Source: Corella eumyota
Taxonomy: Eukaryota > Chordata > Ascidiacea > Phlebobranchia > Corellidae
Length of the DNA stretch: 64,000 nt
Direction: 5' to 3'
Assembly (NCBI GenBank): GCA_963082875.1
Contig: OY720099.1
Location: 2,418,001 to 2,482,000 of the forward strand
Positions within the stretch are counted from its first letter, which is position 1; each line of letters begins with the position of its first letter. This document shows, one piece after another, positions 34,215 to 48,700 of this stretch. Under the pieces are notes generated by a model. It was not told the DNA's origin and ran no database searches. It saw only the letters and a list, made by a program, of their open reading frames with translations. Made by a program: the position numbers and the translations under genes.

Positions 34215-36966
34215 ATGCATGCAATAGAACCACTATTGCTTAAACAACCACAAAAAGAAGATAGCAACAACAGTATGACTGTAAGTAACGTATATTACTT
34301 AACAAATGTCAATTTATTTTACAAAAAATTCAACAATTTTGTTTACGTAAATTGATTGGTTTTTAAAGGAAACGGAGCAGAATGTAAAGTCGTTGAAATG
34401 TATTGAATGTAATGCAGTGTTTAGCACTTCTAATGCTCATTTATTGTCTTTATTGCATGCTGCTGACTGTGCATTAAAAAGGTAAGTATTGTAAGCAATT
34501 TTTTTTAATTATTTTTTATTAGTGTTTTTTTTTATTTTGTTGTTTTTGCGCATTGATAAAAGTAAATAATAAATACGATATACAATTAATATTACAACAA
34601 TGCGACGGGAAAAAATAATAGAACCACAATTGTTTAAATTGTCTATCTAGGTAAATTGCTTTTGCCAATAATAAGCAATATGGGTGTACTGTCCGCAAAA
34701 GTTTGATATATTTATTAGGTTAAAAATATAATTTTCCTTAGAAAATCAAAACAAGAGAATTTAAAAGAAGAAAATAAGATAAATGTGACAACTTCAATTG
34801 AAACAAATTATCCAAACAAGGAATCCTCTAAAGATGAATTAAAATCAAGCTTAAAGCCGGGTATATTTGATTTTTCGTATTGGTAAAGCACTTTATACAG
34901 TTAATTCTTACATTGTAATAACAATTTTGCTTTTAGAAAAAGTTGTTGTACCGATACCAGCACCATTAAAGAAGTTTATTCAGTATAGTGATTCGAATGG
35001 TAAGTACTTTAATTATTAAACATTTTTTATTTATTTTATCCGTTTTTTTAATGAAAAAAAATTTTCTTTTTTAAAAATTTTTTTCAAAAGATTTCCTTTT
35101 TTATTTTGTTTTGATTTTTAGATCAATCAGCAAATGATTCAAAACCATATCAATGCCAAATTTGTGAATCAATGTTCAAAAACCTTAAAATTGCTTTTAT
35201 GCACATCCAAAAACATGAAGCTTTTCAAAAAGAAAGTAAGTAAGAGTTAAACAATTTGTATTTTAAATATAATTTTTTTTTTGTTTTTTTAATTTCTGAA
35301 CTGTTAGGTTTTATTACGTTATAAATGTTTTTTTTAAAGTAAGTTTTTTAAATGCAGGTTTGAAATTGGTAAATGTTTGTAATTTTTTCTAGGGTCAAAA
35401 ATATTTAAACCAAATACAAAACAGACTGCTAGAAAATCTACGAATAATTATAATCCATTAAAACAACAATCAACTGAAAAACTAAAGCAGAATTTACAAA
35501 ATAATGACAAAACAAAAAAGGTTACAAAATCGAAAGAAGTTTTAACTTTAAAAAACACAAAAGAGTCAGGGTCCCAACAAAATCCTATGAAGTATAACGA
35601 ACAAAACAAAAGTAAAGTAGATAAACATAAAAATGATGACCCAACTAAAGAAAGCACTTCAAAAAAATCACAACAAGTAGAAAAAAATAATCTCGGTACA
35701 AATCTTCAAACCGATGATGAGATTTTAGAACCTATTACTGCAATATTAATGGAACAAAATATAAGCATAATAGATAACCAGAATAATGAAGATGAAATCC
35801 AAAGTTTAAATGATGTTGATATTGAAATCGAAAATAATTTGTCAAAAGAAAAATATTCTTTAGAAAATCAACAACAATGTACTACTCTAGAAAGTGATAA
35901 AAATATTAATGATAATACTGAAGAAATTGTAAACAAAGTTAATAAACTAAAGAAAACCGAACAAGATGTTGAAAAAATTGTAAATAAAAATAAAACAAGT
36001 TCTGTAAATGAGAGTTCTTTGGCGAGTGCTTCACAAAATAATGCAACTACTCATAAAAGTTCTGTCACAGTGGAAAAAGTACTACAAGAAAACGATTTAT
36101 CCAAACAACATAAACTACAATCTAAAGACAATCCAATAAAAAATGGGCAAAAAGAAAGCACAAAGTTAAATATGTCGAATACCACTCTTCAAAAAGAAAA
36201 GAAATTTCCAAAAATCAAATTTGTTCAACAAAAAAATTCTTCCAAAAAAATGAAACCTAAATCTGTTTCTGGCAAATCCAGTAAAAAAGATGCAGAAAAA
36301 GGTGTAGAAAAATTTGCCAAAAAGGGTATTAAAAATACCCCTCAGGAAATTGCAAAATCTAAAGAAAACTCTAAATCTAAACCAAAGGTAACCACAAACG
36401 TAACATCGATTGAAAAAAACTTAGCAACGAAACAGCCCACTTTAGAGTCGAGTTCACAGGAAAATAATATCGAAAAACCTGACGAAGAAATTTTAAGTGA
36501 CAATTTTTCTTCAAATTCAATGAGTTCTTGGATGGACCAATGCAACTACAACTCAACATTGGAAGCAAAAAAGAAGGCAAAGCGAAGTGTATCACTTTCT
36601 AAAAGTACTGAGGTCCAAAATGGCACCACCGATGTTCAGAAACTGGCTGTTAAAAGACATTCCAGTGATCTAAACATTCCTGTCCGCAAGAAAACTGCTC
36701 GTAAAAGCATTAGATCAAGACCAAGTACTTCACTGCTGCAGACAAACCAAAATAACTCTGTGCTGCCTCCTTGTGTAGATTCACTCACTCCCCGGAGCTC
36801 TTTAAACAGTTTAACAACAGACAAGTTAAATAAACCAACTAGAAGTTGGGAAAGTTGTCTAGAAAGTATTACACTGCCTATCACAGAATCTACTGAAAGT
36901 ACCACTTCAAATATTTCTCCAAAGAAAAAGCCTACTGCCAGAAAAACAGCAAAATCCAAACGATAA
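34215..36966 (+). CDS. Zinc-finger-like protein with long Lys/Ser/Asn-rich tail
   Basis: Six exons: 34215-34280, 34369-34481, 34742-34860, 34937-34999, 35122-35235 and 35393-36966, about 682 residues. The ATG at 34215 opens the frame; the one at 34219 meets a stop at once. Exon 2 has a CIEC ... HAADC motif of C2HC type. Exon 5 has a C2H2 finger (YQCQICESMFKNLK, then MHIQKH). The last 520 residues are low-complexity and highly charged (K, S, N, E), with basic clusters (KKMKPKSVSGKSSKK; C-terminal KKKPTARKTAKSKR) that look like nuclear localisation signals. The C2HC unit resembles UBZ4-type ubiquitin-binding fingers such as those of SLX4, but no other SLX4 domain is visible. Identity is unknown; a nuclear or chromatin role is inferred. 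Confidence 0.8.
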
Positions 36967-39507
36967 CTGCTATTCTTTTATCTTTCTTTCTGCAATTAAC
37001 TTTAAACAGTCTTCATTTTTTAGCCATATAATTGTATAGCAATTTTTTCTGTAAATCATAATTTCAAAGAACATTTCTAATATTAAAACTACGTTACATT
37101 TCTACCTCTAGTAATTAAATCATATGCCAAATTTACTTCAAAAGTTTGTGAAAATCATATGCAGTAGAAATCCATTTTTTACAAGAAGTGTATGTTAATA
37201 TTTTTTGTGTTTTTTTTCCTATTTAATTTTGCTTGAAGGCTTGCCGTGTTAACAGTGTTTTTTAGTTCTTTCATTGTCACTGTTATTTAAAAAATGCTAG
37301 CCATCATAATTTTACCTGCCATTGGAAATTACTGTAAATTATCTAAAATGTTGCTCTAGGTTTAAACTGCAGTTTATTTTATTTTAGCGAAGCTTTTTTG
37401 TTTTTATAATGTGTATTTGCTATTTAATTTTGATTATTTTTGTGTTATGATTTCTCTGCCTATTATAACTATTTTATATTACATACAATACTTTCTTAAA
37501 TAATTAAGTAATTCATTTGATTTGCAAAAATAGATTTTAAGAACAGACACCAATACAAAAGGACAAGAAGCTAGTAGAATAGGCATTAGGTAGGTTATTA
37601 ATAAATTTTGATTTGTATACTTAAAATATATATTTCTTTATACTCTTATCCTATATGTACTTTAAATATTTCACTCTAACAAAAAAGCTAAAATCACATA
37701 TATTTAATAATAGGTTATTATAACTTTTTTAAAATTAATTCATCTTGTTACTTTTATGGTTCTCTTTTTCGCCTTTCTGGTTTAATTTTTTAGGTGAACG
37801 TGAACTGAAATTGATCCAATTTTTCTCAAATGTAAGTACCCCAAAGTCAACGTAATATACTTAAAGCGAAGAATGTGGTTTTGCCAAAATTTTTTCTCTT
37901 CTTAATTTTTTGACCTTCCGAACTGCAAGTCTCCTTGAATTAAGATTTTGTATTAAACGTATACCTGCTTAAGAGCTAATCGTCAGCGATGTAAATTAAT
38001 AATAAATGAACAAAGCGTTGCCGTCGAATGCTTGCAAGTACATGAAAGACTTCGCCAAACTTTCCAAGCCAAATAATTGAGACAAAGTTGCCGGTTTTCA
38101 GTTTTCGTGTAGAAATGAATTATTTATTTGTAAGCGAGTAAGGTTTGATTATCACTAATCAAAATTGGCAAGTTTATGCAATTCTACAAACATGGTTTCA
38201 AACTTAAAGTAATTGAATTTAACCTACAGTTCAAGACTGCTGTTTGAAGATATTAAACTGCAATGAAAAAATGTAAAATTAAAATTTAGGCAGCAGACGA
38301 CTAGATGTTAAAGCGATTGCATAGCATAAATATCTCCCTTGAGATTAATTAAGATAAACAAAGCAGCATATTAAGTTAATATATTTGTTTTTATACTTTT
38401 AATATAGTTTTGTATATTATATCCTCGTCTTAATGCATAGGGGAATAAAGAACTTCAAACAAGTGCAAGTTGTAATCGAATAGCTAATAACTACTGTACC
38501 GAGACCTAGTCATTCGGTTTTGAGCAAGAATCGCCAAACCTGTATATTTTACCAAACCACATAACTAAAGTACGGGTTGTATTGTTACTAGAAAGATTAG
38601 GGTTGAGATGCAAATAAGTGAAGGTTAGAATTAGATTGTACTTTAGAAATGTAGTAACTTTTATGCAATAGCTTTGTTTTTAGTAGTGTTACAGAATAAA
38701 AACTTGGCTGTGATATTAAAAGAACATTGTTTAGTAGCAAATATAACACAATTAGTTTAGGTATTAATACAAGAAACACCTATAGCTTATAACACAAAAT
38801 TATAAAAGTATCAAATGTTATAGTTTATAGGCCTTTATAGAAGAAGACCCAGTATGTATATGTATATTGTTATCATATGTTAACTTTAATACATTTTATT
38901 ACATGTAACGTTAGTTGAATTTTCATATATTTACCTTAGCCATCCCTAATAAAACATGATGTTTAAATATATTAAGAACAGTGTATAAACTGCCTAAAAT
39001 ATAACGAAACTTAAGTCGTCTACTATTACAACGAAATCAACAAAAAAACGGAAAATAACTTTTCGCCAGCGAAGCATAAAAGTCCTTGCAACATTTCTTC
39101 GAATTTTTCAATCAAGTTCTTTTTGTAGTAAGTGAAGCGTTTCTAAGTTATCTTTCGTGGTCACAGATAATTGTAGAATCTGTATTGTTGTTTTGGGTTT
39201 AATTTGACCAAATTTGTTAATATTAAAGTCGTAATGTTACAATGTAATTTACCTATTACCATTACGAACTTTGTAAACGCTATGAAAGAGTTGTAAACGC
39301 TATGTAATCCAAGCCAATTTAACAGTTTGTTTTTATAGTTTTTATATAATCTTGAGCATATATTCGCGTAGTATTACAGTGCCTAAAATGTATCTTTAGC
39401 AGATGTAAAACATAAAAGGTTAGGACGGGTTTTAAAGTAGGCTTATTCAAGCAAAAATACAAAAAGTTTAATTAGATACTTTGTTATTATACAGGTAACA
39501 AGTGATA
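36967..39507. other. 3' UTR of the zinc-finger gene and upstream region of KChIP
   Basis: No supported coding exon. An AATAAA at 37600-37605 may serve the upstream gene. A 38-base segment at 37794-37831 is flanked by tttttttag and gtaagt and could be a non-coding exon. Short duplicated words occur (tgtaaacgctatg near 39271-39306). The acceptor-like tattatacag ending at 39494 suggests that exon 1a of KChIP may have an upstream non-coding exon. Confidence 0.4.
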
Positions 39508-39712
39508 ATGTATAAGGCACCTTTATCAAACGGGATCACGGTCAGAGAACGGCAAGGCATATCTACTTCAAACATACGCAGGACGAAAAAAGACAACTGC
39601 AAGATGGCGGTAGAGCTCTTTCTCAAGAATTGTTTTTTGATTCGTTGTCTTCACTTTTGCTGCGTTCCTGAGTTTGATCGTGAATATCTAATGACCGACG
39701 AAGAGATAATAG
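39508..39712 (+). CDS. kcnip: KChIP candidate first exon 1a (Cys-rich N-terminus)
   Basis: ATG at 39508, open to a strong donor (gtaagt) after 39712, phase 1, 68 residues. The end of the exon reads FLIRCLHFCC followed by an acidic stretch (EFDREYLMTDEEI). This recalls the palmitoylated Cys motif plus acidic linker in vertebrate KChIP2/3 N-termini (MRCCLVKW, recalled). The distance to the common exons is 9.8 kb. Confidence 0.65.
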
Positions 39713-42700
39713 GTAAGTTTCTTTATTTAAAAGTTTTAAAACAAATTTTCCAAATGGTAAGGCTTCTTTTTAATTATGAATTTGGAAATTTAAATGGTTA
39801 ATTTCGTTAAAAGTAAAATTAAAATCATCGTTTGTGTTGCTAAATGTTGCGTTTGATGCAATCATATTAGGATCAGTAATTTTTTAATGATAAACGCTAT
39901 TATATTTAACAAAAACATATTAAATAAATAGTAACTTAACCTAAGCCATTAGGTTTACCTTTTTAACTTATTGTCATCCACAAGATTGTATGCTAATACT
40001 GGTGCGCAAAAATTCGATTGTGCGACCTTAGTTGATATTAATATCAAAAAAATAAAATTTTTATGCAACTTTAATTTAAACCCAATCATAGTTCATGTTT
40101 TATTTAAGCTAAATTAACTTTCTATATAACTTGATATCTTTTTGGAATTTTTTTTTTGATTTTGATACGCCAAGTGGTTATGAATATTTATTAAAGAAGA
40201 TGGTATTTGAGAAATACCATTTGGTTTAAGTCACATCGGCTTTTATAAGAATTTACAAATAAATTTAAAAAAATTAAAAATAAATAAGCCAGAATATAGA
40301 AATAAATTATGTTAGATTTTTTTGTATACTTTAGTGTTTTTAGTTATAATAAAGTTATGTTAACACAGTAAAATACCTTTTAGAATTGTAACCATAACTC
40401 TATAATGTAATTTCGTTTTTTCAAGAATAAGTTTCTGTCAAATTTAAAAATTTTTATCTGTTTAAATTTTAACCACCATTGAGAATTCCTAAATTAAAAG
40501 TCGCTGCGAAATTTGAAATGTATTCGTTTTTTTAGTTACCCTAACGATTTTAATTTCGCTATGGTAGCATGCATTATTGATGAAATTTTTCTACAATAAA
40601 ATAACATTGAATTGAATGGTAAAAGTCAGTATCATTTTTATGCCAAATTTAATATATAAATGCAACTATATTATATTAGAATTGTTCATATCATAGCATA
40701 AGCATCGTTTTAAATTTAAGTTGTCTGCATTAGGTAACTTGTTCTTTGTATTTAATGAATGTAGTACTAGTATATCGATTCGTGTTAAAGCTCAAAGGCT
40801 TACTTAACTTGTCAGAAAATTAAGGAAAACAGAAAAGGTGTTTTGTTAGTTAAGATTATTTAAAGTAATTTATTTTTTTTGCAAAAGTTGCGTATTGAGA
40901 CCAAAATTAAAAAAAAGTTTTTATTCATACTTAGATTAAGTTGTTTTTTAACGAAAATGTATTTATTTATACTGACAAGGTTTTGAATTTTTGGTTAGAA
41001 TTTTTGTTTTTGTAAATGAAAAAAGAATAGAATTTAGTAAAAACTTTACAGCATATTCCGTATGCATTGTGTATGCAAATTAATAAGCGAAAGCTGTAAT
41101 GTATATTCTATGGAGGGCATTACATTTTGTTCTTATAATTCTTATATTGTAACGGATTTTAGATAAATATTTATGTTACATAAATCTCATGTTTAAATAA
41201 GATTTAATGAAACAGTCAGCCTGCTAAATAATTAATACGGATCAAATATATGTGCTAACTGTATTTTTTTTGCCCTTTTAGACTGGACACCATTAAAGGC
41301 TAGCTAAAAACCTGTTAGTTTATAAAATGTCACTGAAAATTTAAAATATTTTAAAGCAATACTTAGATTAAGAAAAAGGTCATATCTAATTTTGCTGTAG
41401 CGTAAATAAATTAGTTGCTAATGTAGTAGCTGAAAGAAAATGTAATATTTAAATTAAATTTTTTTTTTAATTTAAAAAAATCACAGTTTAGAATTGCGAT
41501 TGCAAAAATTTTGTTAAAGTTGTTTGTCTCTTTGAATGTTGGTTTGTTAAATAATTAGTTTATTTATATTTATGATTACATTTCTCTTAATCTAACTTTT
41601 TATCTAAACAATCTATTAAATATTTAATTTGAATTTGACATTCGAAATTTATTTTTGTAATTAGAATTTGCATAATTTAGAATAGGTTAAAAAATTGGGG
41701 TTTTACAATTATGATAAAATCAGCCAAAAATATAATGTAGAGTCAAATAAAGCTACGGTACAAAAAACCTGTAAGCAATAATAGATTTTAAATGCAGTTA
41801 GCATATATGCAAGTCGTAACGATTATAATTAAGCTATTTGTGAATAGTTTGTGATTATTTGTGCATTTGGTTTTAGTTAAAATATTAGGGGTTGATAATT
41901 ATGTCCGAATCTGGGTCTAAGTTGTACGTAAATTCGATCCCATCATTTTCGTTTCAAGACGAACATGAAAATTCAAATGAATTATTAAAAGCGATAAATC
42001 TGCATTGCCACTTTGATTTAAGCAATCAAGCCGAAGAGTCAACAGACTACAGGCAACGCTTTGACAGCACTGGGGCTGACGAAAACACTTTTCTTATACG
42101 AGACGGAAGCGACCACCTTGGCCTAGTACCGTTAGCTCGTCGGTCGCGTAGCCTGCAAGCAGTTAGTAGCACAAGCCGTCTTTTGAAGCGTAAGAAAACG
42201 CATAAGTCTTTTGATAGGCTGCACAACAAATGTGACGAAACGATTAGGGAAATAAAAATGTCAACAACAAAAATGGCAGAAGCTCACAGAGGTTATAGCG
42301 ATGATGTGTTGCTTTCTGACGGAATGATTTATAATTCTGATCCTGTAGTAAACATGCAAGGCTCTCACAGTACTAGTAATAGTTTGTTGAAGCTAAGCAC
42401 TTGGAAACGATTGATAGTCAACTATTTTCGAAGGATTGGTCAAGGATTTATGTCCTACTTTCAAACAAAAACTAAAGGTAAATTTAAATACTTTTTAAAA
42501 TGTTTGTTTTTAGAAGACTTTATTCATTTTTTCAAAATTTAACTTTTTGCTAGATAGCGCAAGAGAGTTATTTTAAAGGCTTATTTGCTTTGTATATCCA
42601 GTTAATTTATTAGAAGATAATTTTACAAACATAAGTTTTCAAATATCCAAAATTTTAACTTGTTTTTATTTATTTAAACTTAGCTTTATATCAAATTTCG

Positions 42701-45700
42701 TTGTTTAATTAACTTGTGCGTTACCCATGACAACGGCAACGCTAAAAAATGACGAAGCACTTGAAAAAGTCACGTATTCGTTCCGACCAATTTCATTCAA
42801 TTTTACGCAATTTTGGGTATTTTGACTATTTACTGTGTATTGTTTAGGCACATTTTAAGGTTATTTACCATATTTTAAGGGTTTTATTTGTTGAAGTTAG
42901 GCTAGAAATAGACAGCTAGTTGCAAAGCAAATAAAAAGCATTTTATATTACTATCAAAAAACCCATTCACAATTTTATTTCTGTTTAAATATCAGAAATA
43001 AAATTCAGTTATTTTGTTGTGGTATTTAAACTGAAAAGGCCAATCTAGAAAAAAGGTCACGTCAAGAAAAATGTTTTTTTTGTCTAGCTAATCCTACGCT
43101 CCTTCAGCTCGCCAAATGATTTTTAGGCTGATAGAAAATATGGTAAAAAGCGAGTAAACTTTGCGGTCGGAGCAAAATTATCCAATGTATTGTAAGCATA
43201 ACATATTGCTATAATTCAGGTAGAACTTGATGGTTTTAAAATGTTAAGTATAAAATGTTGAGTATTTAGGTTCATGCCTACATAAGTTTAAATGTTCTTA
43301 TGTTGTCATTTAAAGTAAAGCTAATGTATGCTCATTGTTATGCTACAGATAGACTACAATATAAAGACATCTATATTTTAGCAAAATATTGACAAATGGA
43401 AGAATATTTTTATGTTAAACGGGCAGTTTAACATGTAAAGAAATATTAGTTTGTTATGATAACTGATATTTAGGTTTACCAAATAAAATAATGTTTGGTT
43501 TTTTAACATAGGTGATCTAGTCTTAAGGTTAAGTTAGAAAAAGTTAAAAGATTTCAAGTGCAAACATTTGTTCTATAAATCGTAAAATTTTTTAAACAGA
43601 CTGTAAAAAAAAAGTGTTGTGTTGTATAAACTATTTAATAGAATTAGAGTTTAAGTTAAAAACTAAAATATGAAGTTTTCGGGCGACTTGCAAGGGTTTG
43701 AAATGGTATTAACCTTTCTGGTCTTACTGTTTTTATTTTGGTTTTTCGGAAGATTCGGACAGTCCAAGCGAAAAGGTAATTTATTTGAAACATAAATTAA
43801 ATTTAAGTTTATATTTACATATCTATTTTAGTCTGTGTAGACTTTTTAAGTGGGTAAATAAATTTGACAAGCGCATTTACATTTAATTATTGGTGTTTTC
43901 CACCAAAAAATAAGGTGTACAAGTTAAGAAAATATCAGAAAACTTTTTGTTATTTTTGAAATTTTTTTGCTGTTTTTTGTGGGATTTTATCTCCTATCAA
44001 TAATGCACACAGAGAAATGAAGGCCATTCTACAAAATTTAATTCGCTTTATATTTAATGACAATCTTTATTGATATAAGTAATTCAAGGATAAATATTTA
44101 TAAAGCTTTTATTTAAAACACATGGTCAATGTTTAAAAAGGCGCGCACAAAACTTTAAGACAATAGAAATCGTATATTAATGCTGCCAATTCATTTTCAA
44201 TAAACATTATAATTAATTATTAAAAAAATATTTTTTATTTCAACTTTTGCGCTGTAGTAAAACGTTTGTCAAATTCTGACAGCTTTAGTGGATCTAAAAA
44301 TGAATTATTAATATTAATTATTTTAACATGTTATATCATTTACGTCGTTTGATAAGGAAATGTTAGGTGTAACTCATTAAATCTTTGGACAGGTGAGAAT
44401 TAAATATGTTTGTTATAATGCTTTATTTATTAAATACGTTCGCCTATAGTTTATACTTGATATAAACGGTTGAATATGTTTGACTTTAATACGTGCTTTT
44501 ATCCGTTTAAAAACTCTTATTTTTTTTGGAAATCCAATACTAAACAAATACTGTAAGGTGTGTAGGATATATCCTAAACCATGAAATTGTCAACAGAATG
44601 CTAGATTAAACTTTAAAACGTTGGTTTTATGGGTCAATCACATTAAATATGATTTACTTAGGAGAAATTTTAAGTAAATGAATCATATTTTTGACATGTT
44701 TTTCGGCCTAAATTTAATTAAAAATTTTGGGCAATATAATTTCTTTATTATTTTTAGGGTGAATTTATTATTGTAGAATTTTGATACTATATAAATTACT
44801 AGTATTAACCAGCTTTTATAAATTCGTTGTAATAATTTAAATTAGCATTTAAAAAAAGATCTAATTAATTTTTACAACATCTCTAAGCCTTAGCTCCAAT
44901 TAACACAAAGTAAGTTTTCGCTTTTCATTAAAACACATCGATTCTGCACCATAAACAATACCTATAGTGCAATTTGTGGTTCTTTACTAGCCTCAAGGGT
45001 AGGCATATAGTGCATTTCGATTGCCCGCGTCTTTAGTAAATTGCTCCTGTGGGAAAAATTAATAAAAGTTAGCGAGAGAGGTTTGTTTAAAACTGTATAA
45101 GCCAACACTCGTCGTTTTAATCAGTCGTCTAGTAGTTGGTTGTCTACCAGTTGCAAGCAAGTAGCTGATCTGTATATACTTGTTAGTTGGGTATTACTAG
45201 CTGTGTTAAGAATTTTTTGGATTGGAATATGGGTATCAGTGAACCGGGTAAGCTTTTAACTTTTAATATTTAGTTTATTTATTATATTTAATACATTTAG
45301 GAATTCGATTATTATAAAAGATCGTGTTTTAGTCGTTGTGTTGTCGTTTTATTCAATTTAGTGAACTCAGATTTAATAATCTTTAAATTTTAGTTTATTA
45401 GTTTAAATTTATTATTTTTATTATGTTTAAAATCTAGCTTGTCATAGTAGAACGGTTTTGTTGTGGTGTTGTCGTTTTATTTGTTTAAGTGGGCTAATCT
45501 ATCAACTTTTGATATTTAGTAATACTTTTGATAAGAATTAATTTATAAAACTATTTGTAATATATATGAAAATTTTGTGTTTTTGTGTTTTTGTTGTTAT
45601 GTTGTCATTTTTCATTTGTTTTGAACTGGAATTGTGTATTTGGGGCTTTAATAATTTAGTTTATAATTTATTAATTATTAAGGTTATTTATAAATTTGTA

Positions 45701-48700
45701 AATATACAAGTTTTGCTAAGTAACCGGTGTTATCCAAATGTCAGATATATTATCTTACTAACGCGATTAAAACAGCTGCTAATTCCTAATTTCAATAATG
45801 TCGACACTTAACTACAATTAGCACTTCATGTTAACGCAATTAGAAAAGTTTAATAGGTAAATAAAATGTCAAATTTTTGCAAATTATTTATTGCACAAAT
45901 TAAATATTTGTTTACCGATTTTTAATATGTTTTTTCAGTGTAAAAATTTAAAAATTTTATGTCTTCAAGTTAAGTAAATTAACTTAAATGTATTTATTAA
46001 ACCTAACTTACAAAACGTGTAGACATAGAATTAGGCTTGTTCATTAATAATCCATATGAAAACACAAAAATAAACGTCTTGTTTAATATATTAGTTAAAC
46101 AGTAGCGTCTAATAAGAAACCTAATTGTCTTATAATACATAATTTATTTAAGAAAAGCATAGTAATATTGTTACACTAATTATATTGACTAGACAATATA
46201 TAGCTGTTTGCGACATAGATATATTATAAATATAAGTACAATATAAATTTTATTTTTGGGTCATTTTTTTACCTTTTGTTTGATCATAAAGAAAGTTATA
46301 TAACGTAAGGACGACTAGCTCATTATCCCTACCAATTTTGCGTGGTTAAAATTAGATATCGAGCCAGCAGCTTAACTGCTTTTCGTTCTTTTTTAATCGA
46401 TTTTTTTGGAATCAACCTTCGTTAACGTTTCTATACCGGTGTTGAATAAAGGTATTCTTCAGTTGGGTTTCGGTTACTGGACAGTAATGTTAAATATACA
46501 GTTAAAAAAGGAGTATTTATTAATTTAAAATTTACTTTATTAATTAAGTTGTAATTTACAGCGGTAAGGATATAGATTTTAGCTACATTTTTTTAGCAAA
46601 GCCTCGAGTGCTAGGTTTTATTACATATTCTTTTGCGCCTTTTATAAAGAGCAAAGAATATAGGGTTTTATTGGTAAATTCACTTGTTTATTTTGTTAAA
46701 TAAACAGTGTGGTTTTGCCCATTTTTTGAAGGGATTTGTATATTGTGAAAGGTTACAGACATAAAATGGCTTTAAGAAGATTGAATAACATTCGAAAATT
46801 GTTAAGTACTCGTTTTAATAAGGTTGTCCATATGGCAAAAACTGCTAAGGATGAACCCCCAAAAGGTAAGTCTAAAAATAAAATGCTAGTTCAAAATTAT
46901 AAACATGGTAACATTGGTTACAATATGCAAATTAGGTAACAGTGTAAATATGGAAAAATATGCATTGTTTAGTTTCTGCAAATGGCTAAACAACACATAA
47001 ACCTGTTTAAAAATAAACATTTTAACTATGGCAAAAACATAGCAAAAAGGCAATGCCATAACAATGTTTATTTAAAAATTCCAGTATTAAGAATATTTTA
47101 TCAAGTAAGCTATTTTATATCTTTTTCTTTTGTTCCTTGTCTATCAAAGAAAATTGTTCGACATTCTGTCAAACCAATTTATCCAGAAAACTTGTTCAAG
47201 CGTCTGTATCGTGGTTGAATTAACTCATCTATCTAAAATCAATATTCGGTTGGTTTTATTTTAACCTCTTAATTAACCTTTGGTTTGCCTAGTCGGTGCA
47301 TATAATGGCATTGGCCTTTTAACACGTGGCTTATCGATAAATGGTATGACTTTGATTCAAAGTTCAATCTAAATTTATAAAATTAAAATACATACAATTA
47401 ATATGTCAAAAAAGTTTTATATTCTTCATTATTAAATGGCTTGTCGCAATTTGGAAGCAACAACTATTGACCTGCGTCCCATAAACGAAAACAATTTTTA
47501 TATAAAATTTAATTAAACATATTTCGCCCATTTAAATCTAAAATATATAAATTTGTCGACTAAAAATGAGTATCGATTTTTTTACATGTCAAACGCTTTA
47601 CGCCACCTAACGTATAGTATCGTAAAGCTTATGTGGGCACTATGTGGTGTTATGAGTAATAAGTTTTTCACGATCAATATACAGGTACAACGTAAAAAGC
47701 AAAGAGTTGCTACATCGTTGGTTTACAATTTTTGTATTTAATATTAAATTGTTTTTACAAAATTTAAAAGGGACTTTTATATTTTCAATTATAAGACGAT
47801 AACTTAAACTTTGTGCGAGTGCACTTTATTGCATTAAATTATTAAATTAAGGAAATTTAATATGTATTGTTACACAATCTACTTTATCCTTTAATTTTTT
47901 GAAATTTAATTAATTTACTTAAAAATACAAAAATGCATTTAGGAATAAACTTTTTTTTTTATTGTTAAAAAAAAACGACTAAATATATAAGTCGTTGGAA
48001 AAAATATTACTTTTCAAAAAAAAACCTAAAGACAAAAACTTCCAAGTTTATGGAAAACTCAGCATTTTTTAGAACACAAAGCGATATGGATAAACTATAA
48101 ATATTTTCCTTCTATTTTCAGTATTTTTTATCGATCTGTCCAAATTGAATTTTAGAGCTAGCATCGTAAAGTGTTTTTCTGTTGTCAGATTCCGTAATCT
48201 AGAAATGTGCAGTTTGTAATTTATTTTAAAATTTGCAGTATTTATGTAGTATAGTGTTAAAAGTTTAGCCTAAATTTTAAAGTTTATTTATCAAGTTTGT
48301 ATCGGTTAAAAATTAAATTCAGGCCTAATTTAGTTTGCTATTTATTTTAAAAACATTCTATTAATTTTAAAACTGACCTTTTACTCGCATTGAATTTGTT
48401 CCATAATTCTAAAATACGATATTTAAGATATCTTTCGTTTTTCTTAAAAGGAAAAAGTAATCAACATTCAAACATAAACAACTTTATCGTTTTGGCATTC
48501 AAAATAATAAAAAAATATTGTTCAATGATGCTGTCTGATAAATTATTCACAAACGTAATTTATAAAAGTACAGAAAACATCACAACAATTCAAATGAAAT
48601 TTTTATGGTACACCGCGAGTGTTAAAATGTCGTGAATATGAATCACTTAAGCTTCAGCTTGTTTACAATTCGCTTGTGACCGCTTCTAAGCCAAGGCATT

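Noticed and set aside
36342-36959. Several minus-strand open frames opposite the zinc-finger gene tail
   Set aside because: Antisense shadows of a long Lys/Ser-rich frame; no domains.
37794-37831. 38-base segment flanked by an acceptor and a strong donor upstream of KChIP
   Set aside because: Contains in-frame stops in likely frames and could only be a non-coding exon; with no transcript evidence it is mentioned only in the regional note.
45566-45811. Hydrophobic open frame in a KChIP intron
   Set aside because: Hydrophobic residues come from T-rich codons; no phase 1 donor.
46982-47218. Open frame starting ATGGCTAAACAACAC in the KChIP first-exon region
   Set aside because: The only good donor (gtaagc near 47104) would be in phase 0, which does not fit the phase 1 acceptor at 49539.
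47553-47741. Another open frame in the KChIP first-exon region
   Set aside because: The available donor (gtacaa) is in phase 0 and weak; no ATG at a fitting place.
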